Of a stretch of 64,000 nucleotides of DNA, positions 44,845-55,704 are shown one piece after another. The notes beneath the pieces are model-generated. The model was not told the origin of the DNA and searched no databases. It saw only the letters and a program-made list of their open reading frames with translations. Source of the DNA: Mycosphaerelloides madeirae (Eukaryota; Ascomycota; Dothideomycetes; Mycosphaerellales; Mycosphaerellaceae); the NCBI GenBank assembly GCA_002785995.1, contig NHNV01000068.1, forward strand, positions 1 to 64,000, read 5' to 3'. Made by a program: the position numbers and the translations under genes. Positions within the stretch are counted from its first letter, which is position 1. Each line of letters starts with the position of its first letter.

Positions 44845-45432
44845 TCAAAACCAGAAACCATTCTTGCCCCGAACCAGAGCATGAAGAGACACCTCTTGCC
44901 AATTCTTCAACTCCCGAACTCTCCTCTCCGCCTCACTGATCCTGAGAGCAGCCTTCGTAACAGCTTCAGTCCGTGCTCCCAGCACAAATCTCGCCTTCTC
45001 CCAAGCCCCATACGTCTCATCTACCGCTCTTTCTGTTTTCCGAAGAGCCAGCCCTGCGTCAACTGAGCAGATCGCACTCCTTATCTCCTCGCAATGCTTT
45101 CTCGTTGTCCGAGCGAGGCTTAACAAGGCGTCGACTTCGACTTTAGTCTCGGTGCGGGCAATGCGGGCTAAAGACAAGTCGGTGCGAGCTCGGACGAGCT
45201 TCTCCTGCGCTTGTGTATTGAGGCGCCTAATTGTGTAAGGCCAGAGAATGATGAGGAGGGTTGCGTAGAAGATGGCACTGGCGAGGGAGTCGAGCCCACC
45301 TGGGGCGGAGCAGAGGACGATGGTATCTGGAGAAATCATGTCAGCAGTTTGAGGGAGTGAGGACTTACTTTTCAAGAACCTCTTGGAGATCTGAAAGAAT
45401 TTAGTATGGGGAATATTGTATGAGAGACTCAT
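44845..45432 (-). CDS. small single-pass membrane protein with coiled coil
   Basis: Start taken at ATG 45432, with a 42-nt intron (45327-45368: GTAAGT donor, GCTGAC branch, CCAG acceptor). The intron length is a multiple of three and contains no stop, so retention is also readable. The spliced protein is about 181 residues: one hydrophobic helix (SAIFYATLLIILWPYTI) followed by a long charged helical region (AQEKLVRARTDLSLARIART ... ALRISEAERRVRELKNWQEV), probably coiled coil. I recognise no family. The frame stays open upstream to 45708, so the start is uncertain. Confidence 0.55.
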   Translation of the reverse strand: MSLSYNIPHTKFFQISKRFLKSKSSLPQTADMISPDTIVLCSAPGGLDSLASAIFYATLLIILWPYTIRRLNTQAQEKLVRARTDLSLARIARTETKVEVDALLSLARTTRKHCEEIRSAICSVDAGLALRKTERAVDETYGAWEKARFVLGARTEAVTKAALRISEAERRVRELKNWQEVSLHALVRGKNGFWF

Positions 45433-45729
45433 CAGTATGGAAGAGGAATGGTTTTTGAGTGCTGAAGAGTTAGTAAGCTCTTTAGATTGTGAGACAAAGG
45501 ATAGTGTAATTGAGCAAGAGCAGTCTGTTTCAAGTATCCTCTTTGTTTGAGGCCAAGATATCACAACGTGCATTGTCTGAAGGACAATTCCAAGAGAGAA
45601 TGAAATCGAGAAACATACCTCAAATAACTGCAGTCGATGCTCAGTTGAAGAAGACGGGTAGAAGTGAAGCTCACCTGCCTCGTAAGCATTACGCATGCTG
45701 AGCAGCATCTCCAGAACGAGGAAAGGATT

Positions 45730-46141
45730 TCACCAGTATCTCCGATAGACTTCAATCTCATTCAGGCGATCGAGCGGGATGTAAGCAACTGCGTCAGCAT
45801 GAAGGAGTCAAGAAGTCAGCTCACGCTGGATCCATTGCGAATGTTCAAGGCGCAGTGCATCGCCCTCGTAGCCGAGCGAAAACCACCAGTGTGGCTTGCG
45901 GTTGCGAGCGTTGTGCATTGTCTGCTTGAGGAAAGCGAGACGCAGGATGAGAGGAAGAGCTTCGAGACGGGCGATTCTCGGTGTGCTAATTGGCGGCGCG
46001 TTGGTAGAGATAGATGTATGTGAATGGAAGCACCAGGGGGATTACCACGGCAAGTACCGGGCAGGCGAAGCCTAGGATAGTCATGATGTACACGGTTCCT
46101 GCTAGTGGAGGCCAAAGGGCGTCGAAGAGCGCTGCGAACAT
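45730..46141 (-). pseudogene. small multi-hydrophobic membrane protein gene with one-base frameshift
   Basis: Exon 1 (45825-46141) starts MFAALFDALWPPLAGTVYIM, with two hydrophobic stretches, and stops at TAG after QRAAN. One base out of frame the protein continues directly (RIARLEALPLILRLAFLKQT, then HWWFSLGYEGDALRLEHSQWI) to a GTGAGC donor. The second exon (45730-45788, acceptor GCAG after GCTGAC) encodes AYIPLDRLNEIEVYRRYW and a stop. Exon 1 is 317 nt, one more than needed, so a single extra base explains everything. Family unknown. Could be a pseudogene, a sequencing error or, less likely, +1 frameshifting. Confidence 0.6.
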
Positions 46142-47171
46142 GGTGGTGTTTCTGGGGTGGTAGTCTTGTCCCTGATGTGGATGTTCGTTGGAGAGAGTGC
46201 TGATAGACGCATGAATGAATGTGTATCAGTCCAAGCAAGCCAAGTGGACTTGATGCAGAGCAGAAACGATGGTTTCTTCGTGCGGCGAGAACGGTCCTTA
46301 TATACCCCCTTGGTAAGAATTGCGTTGTTCAGTACCAATGGCGTTGTCTTGTCAGAATGGATTCGTGTGCCACATACAACCGAATTCAAAGTTTGGTTTC
46401 AGCCCGACCAACAATGACTTTGATGAGTCTTGCGGGTTTGACAGACGTTGCACAAATTGGCGACCAATGAGCTGTGCACCAATGGACAGGAGGGCTGGGT
46501 CATTGTTGACAGAGTCGAGGGTCAGAATAGTTGGAGATAGGCGCCTGTAGCTTGTTTTCTTCCATTGCCAGATCCCGTTCGAAGAGGCCAGGTCGATGCC
46601 TCTTGACCATAGAATATGTCGGGATGGAGATAACCATATCGAGCCGGACTTTGGAACGGCACCCATCTCCGGCGTTCCTCGCAAAGCCTCACCCGCAGTG
46701 ATATCGCCATCGGAGGGCGGATATGAGTTGACCATAACAAAGCGGTCTAGGAGATGTTTCCTTTCTGAGCTGTAGGTTCCGAATGGCCAGGTCGTGCCAT
46801 GTCGTAGGCCATTGCCTTCACCAAAGATGAGGTCTTATGGGACGCCTTGTCCTGAACCGAAGGACGTGATGCGCAGCGTGTCCAGGACCCCTAAATTCCC
46901 CAAGGAAGTGAATGATTGAAGACATCTAAGGAAGGAAGGAGACGAAGTTCAAGTTTGCTTGTGATCCGGACTGAAGGTTCGCTTACATAATAGCGCGGCT
47001 CTGCTCAAGAGCTCCGCGTAGACGTTCGCTGCCTGAGCACCTGAAAACCGACATCAACGTGCACCTCATCACTACATCTGCCACCGCTCTCCACCCCGTC
47101 CGCCACCCCATTAGCATAATACAAATTCAGACCCCCTACCGGCCTAGAAACAGCCCCACAACTCCGCCAGC
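46142..47171. other. intergenic, about 1 kb, upstream of RPT5
   Basis: A 127-codon minus-strand frame from ATG 46735 to 46352 has no recognisable features and is not called as a gene. I searched for the yeast proteasome element GGTGGCAAA near RPT5 and did not see it. Confidence 0.4.
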
Positions 47172-48758
47172 ATGTCGACGCTCGAAGATCTCGATGACAT
47201 GGAGCGCGATGGCAAGAAGGAGGAGAACAACGACGGCGACAAGGACAAGAAGCCCGACCAGAACGGCGGCGATGCGGAGATGAAGGACATCGATGACAAG
47301 AAGGATGAGAAGGACGGTAAGAAGGACGAAGAGGACGAGGATATGATCGACATGGAGATCCTCAACTCATCCACACGCGACATCATTGCCCGGCGGCGAC
47401 TAATCGAGAACGACACACGCATCATGAAGTCGGAGTTTCAGCGTCTGAACCACGAGAAGCAGAGCATGGCCGACAAGATTAAGGATAATGTCGACAAGAT
47501 TGACAACAACAGGTAAGCTGTGTGCATGCTGCGGGATGGCTGGATAACTAATAGCTGACATGTGACGCTCAGACAACTACCGTACCTCGTTGGCAACGTC
47601 GTTGAGATTCTCGATTTGGATGTGTCTGCTGAGGCTGCAGAAGAGGGCGCCAACATCGACCTCGACGCAACCCGTGTCGGAAAGTCGGCCGTCATTAAGA
47701 CCTCTACCCGCCAGACCATCTTCCTCCCGCTGATCGGACTCGTGGACCACGAGAAGCTGAAGCCTGGTGATCTTATTGGCGTCAACAAGGACTCATATCT
47801 AATCCTCGATACGCTACCCGCCGAGTACGACAGCAGAGTCAAGGCTATGGAGGTCGACGAGAAGCCTACTGAAAAGTATACTGATGTTGGTGGACTGGAC
47901 AAGCAAATCGAAGAGCTGGTTGAGGCTGTTGTCTGGCCCATGAAAGAGGCTGAGCGCTTCAAGAAGATCGGCATCAAGGCGCCGAAGGGTATATCATACA
48001 CGATTCTGGGATACGAACTTGAGCTGATTTTTTAAACAGGTGCTCTCATGTACGGTCCTCCCGGAACTGGAAAGACCCTTCTCGCGCGTGCGTGTGCTGC
48101 CCAAACCGACGCCACTTTCCTCAAGCTTGCCGGACCCCAGCTCGTACAGATGTTCATTGGTGACGGTGCCAAGCTTGTCCGCGACTGCTTCGCTCTTGCG
48201 AAGGAGAAGGCACCCTCCATCATCTTCATCGACGAACTCGATGCCGTCGGTACGAAGCGGTTCGACAGCGAGAAGTCTGGTGACAGAGAAGTACAGCGAA
48301 CCATGTTGGAGCTTCTCAACCAGCTTGACGGTTTCGCTTCGGACGACCGAATCAAGGTGCTTGCCGCGACGAACAGAGTGGATGTGCTGGACCCTGCGCT
48401 GCTGAGATCTGGACGTCTGGACAGGAAGATTGAGTTCCCGCTACCGAATGAGGAAGCAAGAGCACAGATTTTGAGAATCCACAGCAGAAAGATGACGGTG
48501 GATGAGGGCGTCAACTGGCCTGAGTTGGCCCGCAGTACAGACGAGTTTGGAGGTGCGCAGCTGAAGGCGGTGTGCGTGGAGGCTGGTATGATTGCGCTGC
48601 GGAGTGGGCAGAGCAAGATCTCCCATGAACACTACGTTGATGCGATCGCCGAGGTGCAAGCCAAGAAGAAGGTACGTGTTGATGAGCGAAAACGAGACGC
48701 GAGACGGGCAGACATGCTAATATCTCTGTGCAGGACACGGTCAACTTCTACGCATAAG
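47172..48758 (+). CDS. RPT5: 26S proteasome regulatory ATPase Rpt5
   Basis: Four exons: 47172-47512, 47573-47988, 48040-48671 and 48735-48758, giving 470 residues. Rpt5 is an AAA+ subunit of the 19S base. The N-terminal coiled coil (LIENDTRIMKSEFQRLNHEKQ) and OB domain (RQLPYLVGNVVEILDLDV) precede the ATPase: VGGLDKQIEELVEAVVWPM, Walker A GPPGTGKT (258-265), Walker B IIFIDELD (313-320), and the RSGRLDRKIEFPLPNEEAR block. The 24-nt last exon encodes DTVNFYA; the C-terminal FYA is the HbYX motif that docks Rpt5 into the 20S ring and distinguishes it from most Rpt paralogues. An unusually acidic, Lys/Asp-rich extension of about 60 residues opens the protein. Confidence 0.96.
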
Positions 48759-49185
48759 CCTCCCACGCGGATGTACGACTGTTTCGAGCCAGGCTCACGC
48801 TTCGATAGACGATTCTGTATATTATCATACCGCATCGATCACGTTCCATGGATGAAACGACATGCGATCTTCCCGTTGCATATCAGTCTTGTGGCGCCTT
48901 GCTTTTCACGTACTTGCACTACTTCATGAAGTCCGGATATTTCTCTATGCTTGAGGACCCGACGGATGCGAGGACTACATGGACTATCCGCCAAAGGTAT
49001 ACTCGTGAGACTGAAAAGGGTGTGAAGACTTTTACTGACACTTGCATTCTCTCTTATCCCCCGACCATGAACAGAAGCGAAAGACGTGGTCTATTTACAC
49101 CCGAAAGCTCACTTTTCACACAGGAGCTTAAGCTTCCCTCTCACCACCGCCCTCCTCCCACTCTATGAAGACCAGCCACGATGGT
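48759..49185. other. 3' flank between RPT5 and secreted-protein gene
   Basis: About 430 bases between convergent genes; no supported gene or RNA. Confidence 0.4.
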
Positions 49186-50279
49186 TTACTCTGACTGAAG
49201 GAACGCGTAGGCTCCATCTGGGTTGCCACTTGCGCAACCACCAACGTAGAGAGGAATACAAGCGACGCCAGAGCCAGTGATCCAGTCGCAGCTACCAGAG
49301 AAGGTTTCGCTGACACAGTAGACCGCAGGAGTCCAGGTGATGTGGCCCGTCTCACCGGCTGGGATTGTAATGGTGGTGGTTTCGCCCATCATCGTTGATT
49401 CGCTATAAGTGTACATGTAGCTGAAGCTAAAGGTGTCCTGGACATCGATGAAGAAGTCTCCGCCGGCAGTGACAGTCAGAAACGCCAAAAGTGTTGGAAG
49501 AACCGACAGTCAGCGTGGTAGAATACGACAGCGAGCAAGAATCACCGCCACCTAGGCAGCTGACTTGGTCAAGGTCAGAATGGTATTCAATGTGGCGCTG
49601 CCTTCACCCATAGCTGGGACTGACCTGATCCGAAACGACCTGTTGTTTACCACGAGTCTTGCTTGGGCTGCTGGTGCTGGAAAAGGTGCAGTCACGCTTG
49701 ACCAACTGTTTGCTGACGCGATCGAGGATATCGGATCGCTTGACGGATGTCACATCCTTGCTCGAGGCATGGCGAGTTTCGGTTGAGTTCAAGTCACGGG
49801 CTTTCACCCTCGAGCTACCAGGAACAAGAACGCATCCGTTTCCGGAGCTTTGGGCAGCTTTCCTTGGCGGCATGTGGGTTCCTCACCACCGGTGATCATC
49901 TCAATAGCAGAACCACAGTCTTGCGGGGAAACATTGGCCTGCTTCAAGATGGCCATGTTGCAGCCTCGAGACCTTTGTCAGCGCTGGATTCACGATGTTC
50001 AAGGTTGCGGGAGAACTCTTTGTCGGGGAGACCGGAGGCGGTGAAGTATGCGATCTGGATTTTGTCGTCGTCCGCGCTAGTTGGCCAGCCCGAGCTTGTC
50101 GAGCCCGAGATGCAGTCGTCGCCACTGGAGGGCAGAAGGGCGGCGTACTGGGCACTGGCTGGGTCACAACCGGCATCCTTCCAAAATGTGACGGTCGAGC
50201 CAGGGGCTGGGTAATGTGGTGTAGCGCGAGCGAGTGCGCTGAGCGAGGCAAGAAGCAGGGCTCCTCGGGTGGCGGACGT
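49186..50279 (-). pseudogene. secreted cysteine-containing protein gene with ACG in place of start
   Basis: A four-exon model, 50017-50279, 49819-49972, 49651-49756 and 49186-49563, is phase-consistent. The first codon in a perfect start context (CACC-ACG-TCC) is ACG, and what follows is a typical signal peptide (SATRGALLLASLSALARA). The mature part has spaced cysteines (WKDAGCDP, GDDCISG, GCNMAILKQANVSPQDCG, EEPTC), then two dibasic KR sites (SVKRSD, LVKRDC) like Kex2 sites. A Ser/Thr-rich beta-like domain (SCSLSYSTTLTVGSSNTFGV ... TFSFSYMYTYSE) ends with a cysteine cluster (YCVSETFSGSCDW, ACIPLYVGGC). Exon 4 is one base out of frame near 49470. About 300 residues if read through. No family assigned. 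Some donors (GTTCTC, GTAGCT) are weak. Confidence 0.55.
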
Positions 50280-52000
50280 GGTGAGTTGAGAGTGCGTGGA
50301 TGGGATGCGAGTGTGACAAGGTATGTGTTTGGGAAGCTGATCTGAGGGAGTGATGAAGCTGATGATGGACTACAGTATGGTAGAACATGGAGATACTCAT
50401 ACGCGAGACGACGGCAATGAGCGACGTCTCTGCTGTCGCCCATGTTTTCCGAGCTGAACGTTCTCTACACTCATCGGTTGGATCCCCGTTAGAATCGTTC
50501 TGACAGTAATCGCTTTGAGGAGCACTTTCTTTCGACGACCGTAGCGACGACATCGCCCAGGCCAAGATCGCCGCTTGCCGTACGGACGCAGCGATCAGTC
50601 TCTCCCGACTCGAGACCCTAAGGTATGTCTGCCGCCGCACATGGTCCGCGTCGTATCATGCTTCCAGGAGCGGACGTTGCTGTATTCGATTGTCAACACA
50701 TCGCCGACGTCACACTGCCTGTCCCGTGGTCGACGCCTCAGTGGAGCGTCGACGGTACGTCAGGCACGGTCGTTATATTCCATGAAGGATTCCAGCATCC
50801 GTCAAAGACACATAGAATTCCTTAACCATGGAGATGCAGCGCCAATGCAGACTAAATGTCAGGCTGGGTAATCAAAGGGGAGTAACACAACTCGAGTCTT
50901 TGGCGGTCGAAGTACGGGTGCATTTGCTTACAGTGAGAACAGGGATAGACTACACTGAAATCGCAGTGGCATTCGCATCATCCGTAGAATTGACTCCGTC
51001 AAAACCCCAACCCCCTCTCTCTTTCTCTCCGAGTGACTGTTCTCGATATGCGCAACTTCGATTCGAACTCAGCATGACAAGTTGTATGTTTAGGCGTATC
51101 CTTCGCTCCGTTCAAATATCAGAGCGGTTCCTTCATCAGTCAGTCGCTTGTTTCTACTAACCATTCGCCGGCTCCTGGCGTTATTGACCACTCACCTGTT
51201 CTGTAGCCATACAATGGTGTTGCATAGGACGGGGATCAGAAGGGTGGATCCTAGCATCAACGATTGAACTTTCGGTCTGTTTGCTCCCAGCTAATGCGGC
51301 TAAAGCAGAGCACAATCAATCCTTTGCGCAACACCTTCGAAAGAATCACTGCTGCGGCCCATAGCGATATGCGTATTCTCAGCGGTTCCATCGCATCCCA
51401 CAAAACATTCTGATGAAGGGCGAAGTTGATTTAGCGTGCCAAGCTTCAGTGCTAATCAAGCGTTGCAGATGTTACGGCTGTGACGGCCTGCGCCCAGTGC
51501 TGCTATGCTACGATAAGTTCTTGCTCTTGAAGCACCTCCTTCCTTAGACACTCTTTTGTTCCTGCTTGCTTACGTCTTCGTCACTTTAGCTCCGGCACAT
51601 GGAAACTCTCGAGAGTAGAAATCGAATTGTTTTGCATACGATCTTAGCCTCTTGCGAACATCCATCACTGCACTTATGGCTTTTATAGCTTCATGAGCAA
51701 CGCTCTTATGCACCAGCGGAAAGAAAATTGAGCCTGATGTCGATTGCTGTACTACAACAAGCTCATGCTCTTCGATATCACGCCTACCTACCAACACAAG
51801 TAAGGGCTCATTCAGCCTAAAGCTGAAGCGGAGGCCGCTCGACTATAGCGTTCACACCGTGTCTACGATGTGAATAGCAGCCGCACTTCACTTATGTCAA
51901 ATTCCGTCGATTCTTAGCTGCGATTAAATGGCGGGATGTTAAAAGCTCTCGCTCTGTCAATTGCGGCTCGCTTGCATTTGCATTACTTTCTTTGCAAATC
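50280..52000. other. gene-poor stretch, about 1.7 kb
   Basis: Only short frames on both strands, none with motifs or splice support. It separates two divergent genes that are both damaged. Confidence 0.4.
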
Positions 52001-53770
52001 ATGCAGCTGTCATCGGTTTTAATACTCGTTGGCATCGTTGTCTTCGGCCATGCTGCCTTAGACTTAGGAGTGGTGCCCGGTTCAGATGACGATTTGACGA
52101 GCTTCGTTACACGGCCGGAGTTGAAAGCTCCTCGTTTCAACGTCGTCGTCTACGACTGGGACAGAGTCACTCCTGGATATTGGTTTCTCGGACCTTATGC
52201 GGAGATTTCACAGAAGGCCAGTCCGCCCAAGTGAGTTGGAGAACCCGAAAGCGAACGCGAAGAGCCGGTCAATGTCTCAGACAAATGCTGGTCATCCACT
52301 CTCTGCTCTTAGATACTATTCGGCGTGTTCATTGCTCTGCCCGTAAGGTGACACCCTGTCGAAAATATATGCTGACTTTCTACTCGTCGGTTTAAGCTAG
52401 ACTAGACCTCATATTTATGACCAAGGAGGGGTGGGTCGTAATCGCTCTCTAAGAGACACCGTCAAGGGCTGACAGTGCGCAATAGAACCCTGTCTGGAGC
52501 GGAGCCTGCCTGTTCAAGAACCAGAATTCATGCGACTTCCGATCATGGAATATCAACGGAACCGACGTCCCATCCGCGACAATTTACAGGTACAAGAACG
52601 ATACCACAGGCCACGGCGTTATCATGGACAGCTCATATACCCACCATCAAAGAAGTCATGGCTCCTCCAAAGCTGCCGGGTTGGAACATGCACGAGCTGA
52701 GTCTTGTCAATGGCGGCACTGCGGTGCTTTTCCTCACCATGCGCGAGGAATACGTCAATGTTACGATCGTTCCCGGGTACTAGATGCCATATGGATGGAT
52801 TATGAACATGGGCATTCGTGAGGTTGATCTCGAGACTGGTGAGGATCTGTTCGAGTGGTGGGCTCATCCTGAAGTGTCTTTATCCGAGAGCAATGTGGCT
52901 GTTTCATCACTTCACGGACCCTATCCCTCCTCATGGAATTGGTTTCATGGCAACAGCATCGTCAAGAATGCGGAAGGCGACTACCTCATCAACTCTAGAT
53001 ATACCAATGCGGTCTACAAGGTACCTGGCAAGATCCGGAAGATCATCTGGCGACTTGGAGGCCGCAAATCGGACTTCAAGAAGGACGGCTTCAATTTTAG
53101 CCGCCAATACGATGCTCGCTAGATGGAAGATGAGTGTGACGAGAAGACTGAGATGATCGCTCTGCTCGATAATGCCTCCGACGGCATCACACATACGGCC
53201 AACACCTCATCCGCATTACAGATCCGGTCGGACGCAGACACTTTGACCGCTACCCTCGTCAAACGATGGATAAGACCAGATAATGGTCGCTCCAACCTTC
53301 GTGGCAACTTCCAACGCTTATCGAATGGCAACGTGTTTGCTGCGTGGTCCGATAACAGCTTCATATCCGAACACACCAGCGACGGCGGTCCCGTTATGGC
53401 TGCTGAATTCAGTAGCAGTCAGCTCTTCACCTACCGCGCCTACAAGCACAACTTTACAGGCTTCCCTACCGAACCTCCAGTCACGAAGGCTTCCATATAC
53501 AGCGTAGACCCGGAAGGCTCGACAACCGTCGTCTACATGAGCTGGAACGGCGCCACAGAGGCAGACTCTTGGGAAGTACGCTATGCCTTCACAGGCGCGC
53601 TGCTTGGGAGTGTAGGACGTACTAGATTCGAGACGAGGTTTCAGATGAAGGGATATGTGGACGAAGTTTATGTTAATGCAATCGATGATATTGGGAAGGT
53701 GTTGGGGAACACGGATAGCTATAGAATTGAACTACCTGAGGAATGGGGTTGGGATGATTCGGATGGCTGA
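52001..53770 (+). pseudogene. arylsulfotransferase-like secreted protein, pseudogene
   Basis: ATG 52001 starts a signal peptide (MQLSSVLILVGIVVFGHA). Three exons, 52001-52230, 52406-52430 and 52486-53770, restore the ASST/Arylsulfotrans_2 family order: APRFNVVVYD, TPGYWFLGPYA, PHIYDQGG, NPVWSGACLFKNQNSCDFR, GHGVIMDSSY, PPKLPGWNMHELSLVNGG, REVDLETGEDLFEWWAHPEV, WNWFHGNSIVKNAEGDYLINSRY, KIIWRLGG, and RWIRP-NGRSNLRGNFQRLSNGNVFAAWSD. Three lesions interrupt exon 3: one extra C in the CCC at 52641-52643, TAG at 52781 and TAG at 53120. The second stop sits where the family has Trp before MEDECDEKTEMIALLDNASDG. About 505 residues if intact. Family known for sulfotransfer or as secreted beta-propellers of unknown role in fungi. 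Confidence 0.85.
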
Positions 53771-54480
53771 GAGTTATTCCATTATGAAGAGGAACCTCAT
53801 GAGTGTGATGTGCCGGTTGATGAGGCATTTGCTCGGGCGCATGAGCCGAGGGAGACGGAGTTGCAATTGATGAATTCCGAGCTCGTTATTGAGTTTTTTG
53901 AGTCTCCATGCTCTTCATTCCGCATGACTATGGCATAGCTGCTCTCTTCCAATATGCCTTTGTAGAATACTCGAATCTCGAGCATCCACCAGCTGGAATA
54001 ACTCCAACATCCACAATTCGCCACTCGATATCGAACCGAAGCCCTTCACTCACCCCTGTTGGGCAAGAGCTCCGCTAGCGTCAAATTCGCCAACCTGAAA
54101 AAATCCTCGTCCCAAATACCCGGCAGTTCTCCCATCTGCACGCTTCAACACAAACCTGGAATTACTCACAACTCGCTTGTAAACCCGAAGGCGTGCCGGC
54201 ATGGAATCCTCTTCCAGACGCGTCTCCGTTCTACAGGTATCCAATTCTGTTACGCGGGCGCAAGAGCCGACATGGTGCCGCGTACTTTGACTCGCGAATT
54301 GTGGTTCCTGCATGAGAATGGGGTCAAGATAATTTGGGAAGGTGAAGGAAATGGGAGGGATATATTGGTTCGATGACCCATGTTGGTGGAGTCTGGTAGT
54401 GGGAGCTCGAGCGAGGGAACAGAATCGCTGCTCTCATTGCTGTTTCAATTCTTCCGGGACGTATCTCTGAGAGGTTCGTC
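53771..54480. other. intergenic, about 0.7 kb
   Basis: No supported gene; includes the promoter of the next plus-strand membrane protein gene. Confidence 0.4.
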
Positions 54481-55704
54481 ATGTTCAGCGAGGAGAGAAC
54501 AGCAGTGCTCGGTGTAGCCATCACTTTCTTCATTCTTTCATGGATTTCCGTGAGCTTGCGAGTGCTCGTCCGAGCGGGAATGCTTGGAGCATTCGGTGTC
54601 GATGACTGGACGATGCTGATTACGCAGCTGCTCTTCACGGCATATCTCGCGAGTCAGCTTGGCGGTGTGGTGTACGGTACGGGCGAACACCTGGATGACT
54701 TGGAGCCATGGAGAGCGCAGAGAGCATTGTCGGTACGTTCTCTTTGCCCACTTGGTCAGGCTCTGACTGACCTGTTGTTAGTTCTGGTTCTTTTGCGAGA
54801 TCTTCTATACCTTGTCGACATCGCTGCTTAAGGTCTCGGTCGGCTTCTTCCTTCTACGCGTCGCAACGCGGCCGCTGCACGTGTGGATCATTCGGATCAT
54901 CATGATTTTGGCATCGGTCTTTGGGACAGGGTTCTTTCTGGTTATAGTCTTCCAGTGCTGGCCGATAGACGACTGGTGGGATCTCAATCCTGCGCATAAG
55001 AACTGCGTGAAGTAAGCAGAAGAGGCACCCGATGTCTTAGATACTCGCTGACTATTTGACCCTTCTTCTTCAGCCCGTCCATCATCATTGGCCTGACATA
55101 TGGCGTTTCGGCTCTTAATGTCGTCGCGGACTGGACGTTGGCTCTCTTGCCAATCTGGATTGTCAAGGATCTCCAGATGAGCCTCAGACAGAAGAGACTG
55201 GTCGCGGGGATATTGGCCTTTGCGGCCGTCGGCAGCACCGCGACGATCGTGAGACTGCCGTATATCGGCTCTCTGTCAGAGAGCTTCGATGGGTGGAACG
55301 GAGACTTTTTATACGACACTGTCGGGGTAGCCATCTGGACGACCATTGAAGTAGGCATCGGCATCACTGCTGGTTGTCTCGCCACTCTCCGCCCTCTCAT
55401 CCGCATGGCATTTTCGCGCTTCGGCCCTAGTAGCAGTGGACATCGTGATCATCCGCATTCCAGGAGTCGTCACACGCCGTCGTTCTCTCGTCATCTGGAC
55501 CAGCTCTCGCCCGACCAGGGACGAACTGTGACCATCATCACGGGCAATCACGGCGGCAAAGGGGGCAAGAAGTCGACACAATTCTCGAGAAGCACTAGTC
55601 AGGAAGGACTAGCGTCGCCAGACAAGATCCACAGATTTTTCGTTGTTGAGCATGAGAGCGAGGCTGCGGAGGGCGGTGACCTCAGAGTACCACAGGGGTG
55701 GTGA
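54481..55704 (+). CDS. fungal rhodopsin-domain seven-helix membrane protein, copy 1
   Basis: Three exons: 54481-54732, 54782-55011 and 55074-55704, giving 370 residues. It belongs to the large fungal 'rhodopsin domain' family (integral membrane proteins related to PTH11-type receptors). Visible marks: VSLRVLVRAGMLGAFGVDDWTMLI, YGTGEHLDDL, FWFFCEIFYTLSTSLLKVSVGFFLLRVA, CWPIDDWWDLNPAHKNCVN, NVVADWTLALLPIWIVKDLQMSLRQK, and IVRLPYIGSL. Seven hydrophobic helices are followed by a soluble Ser/Arg-rich tail. Role unknown; some relatives sense surface cues. Introns are 49 and 62 nt, canonical. It appears intact in a neighbourhood of damaged genes. Confidence 0.9.

Noticed and set aside
46352..46735. 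127-codon minus-strand frame with ATG
   Set aside because: No motif, signal, intron or plausible neighbour relation; length is within chance expectation.
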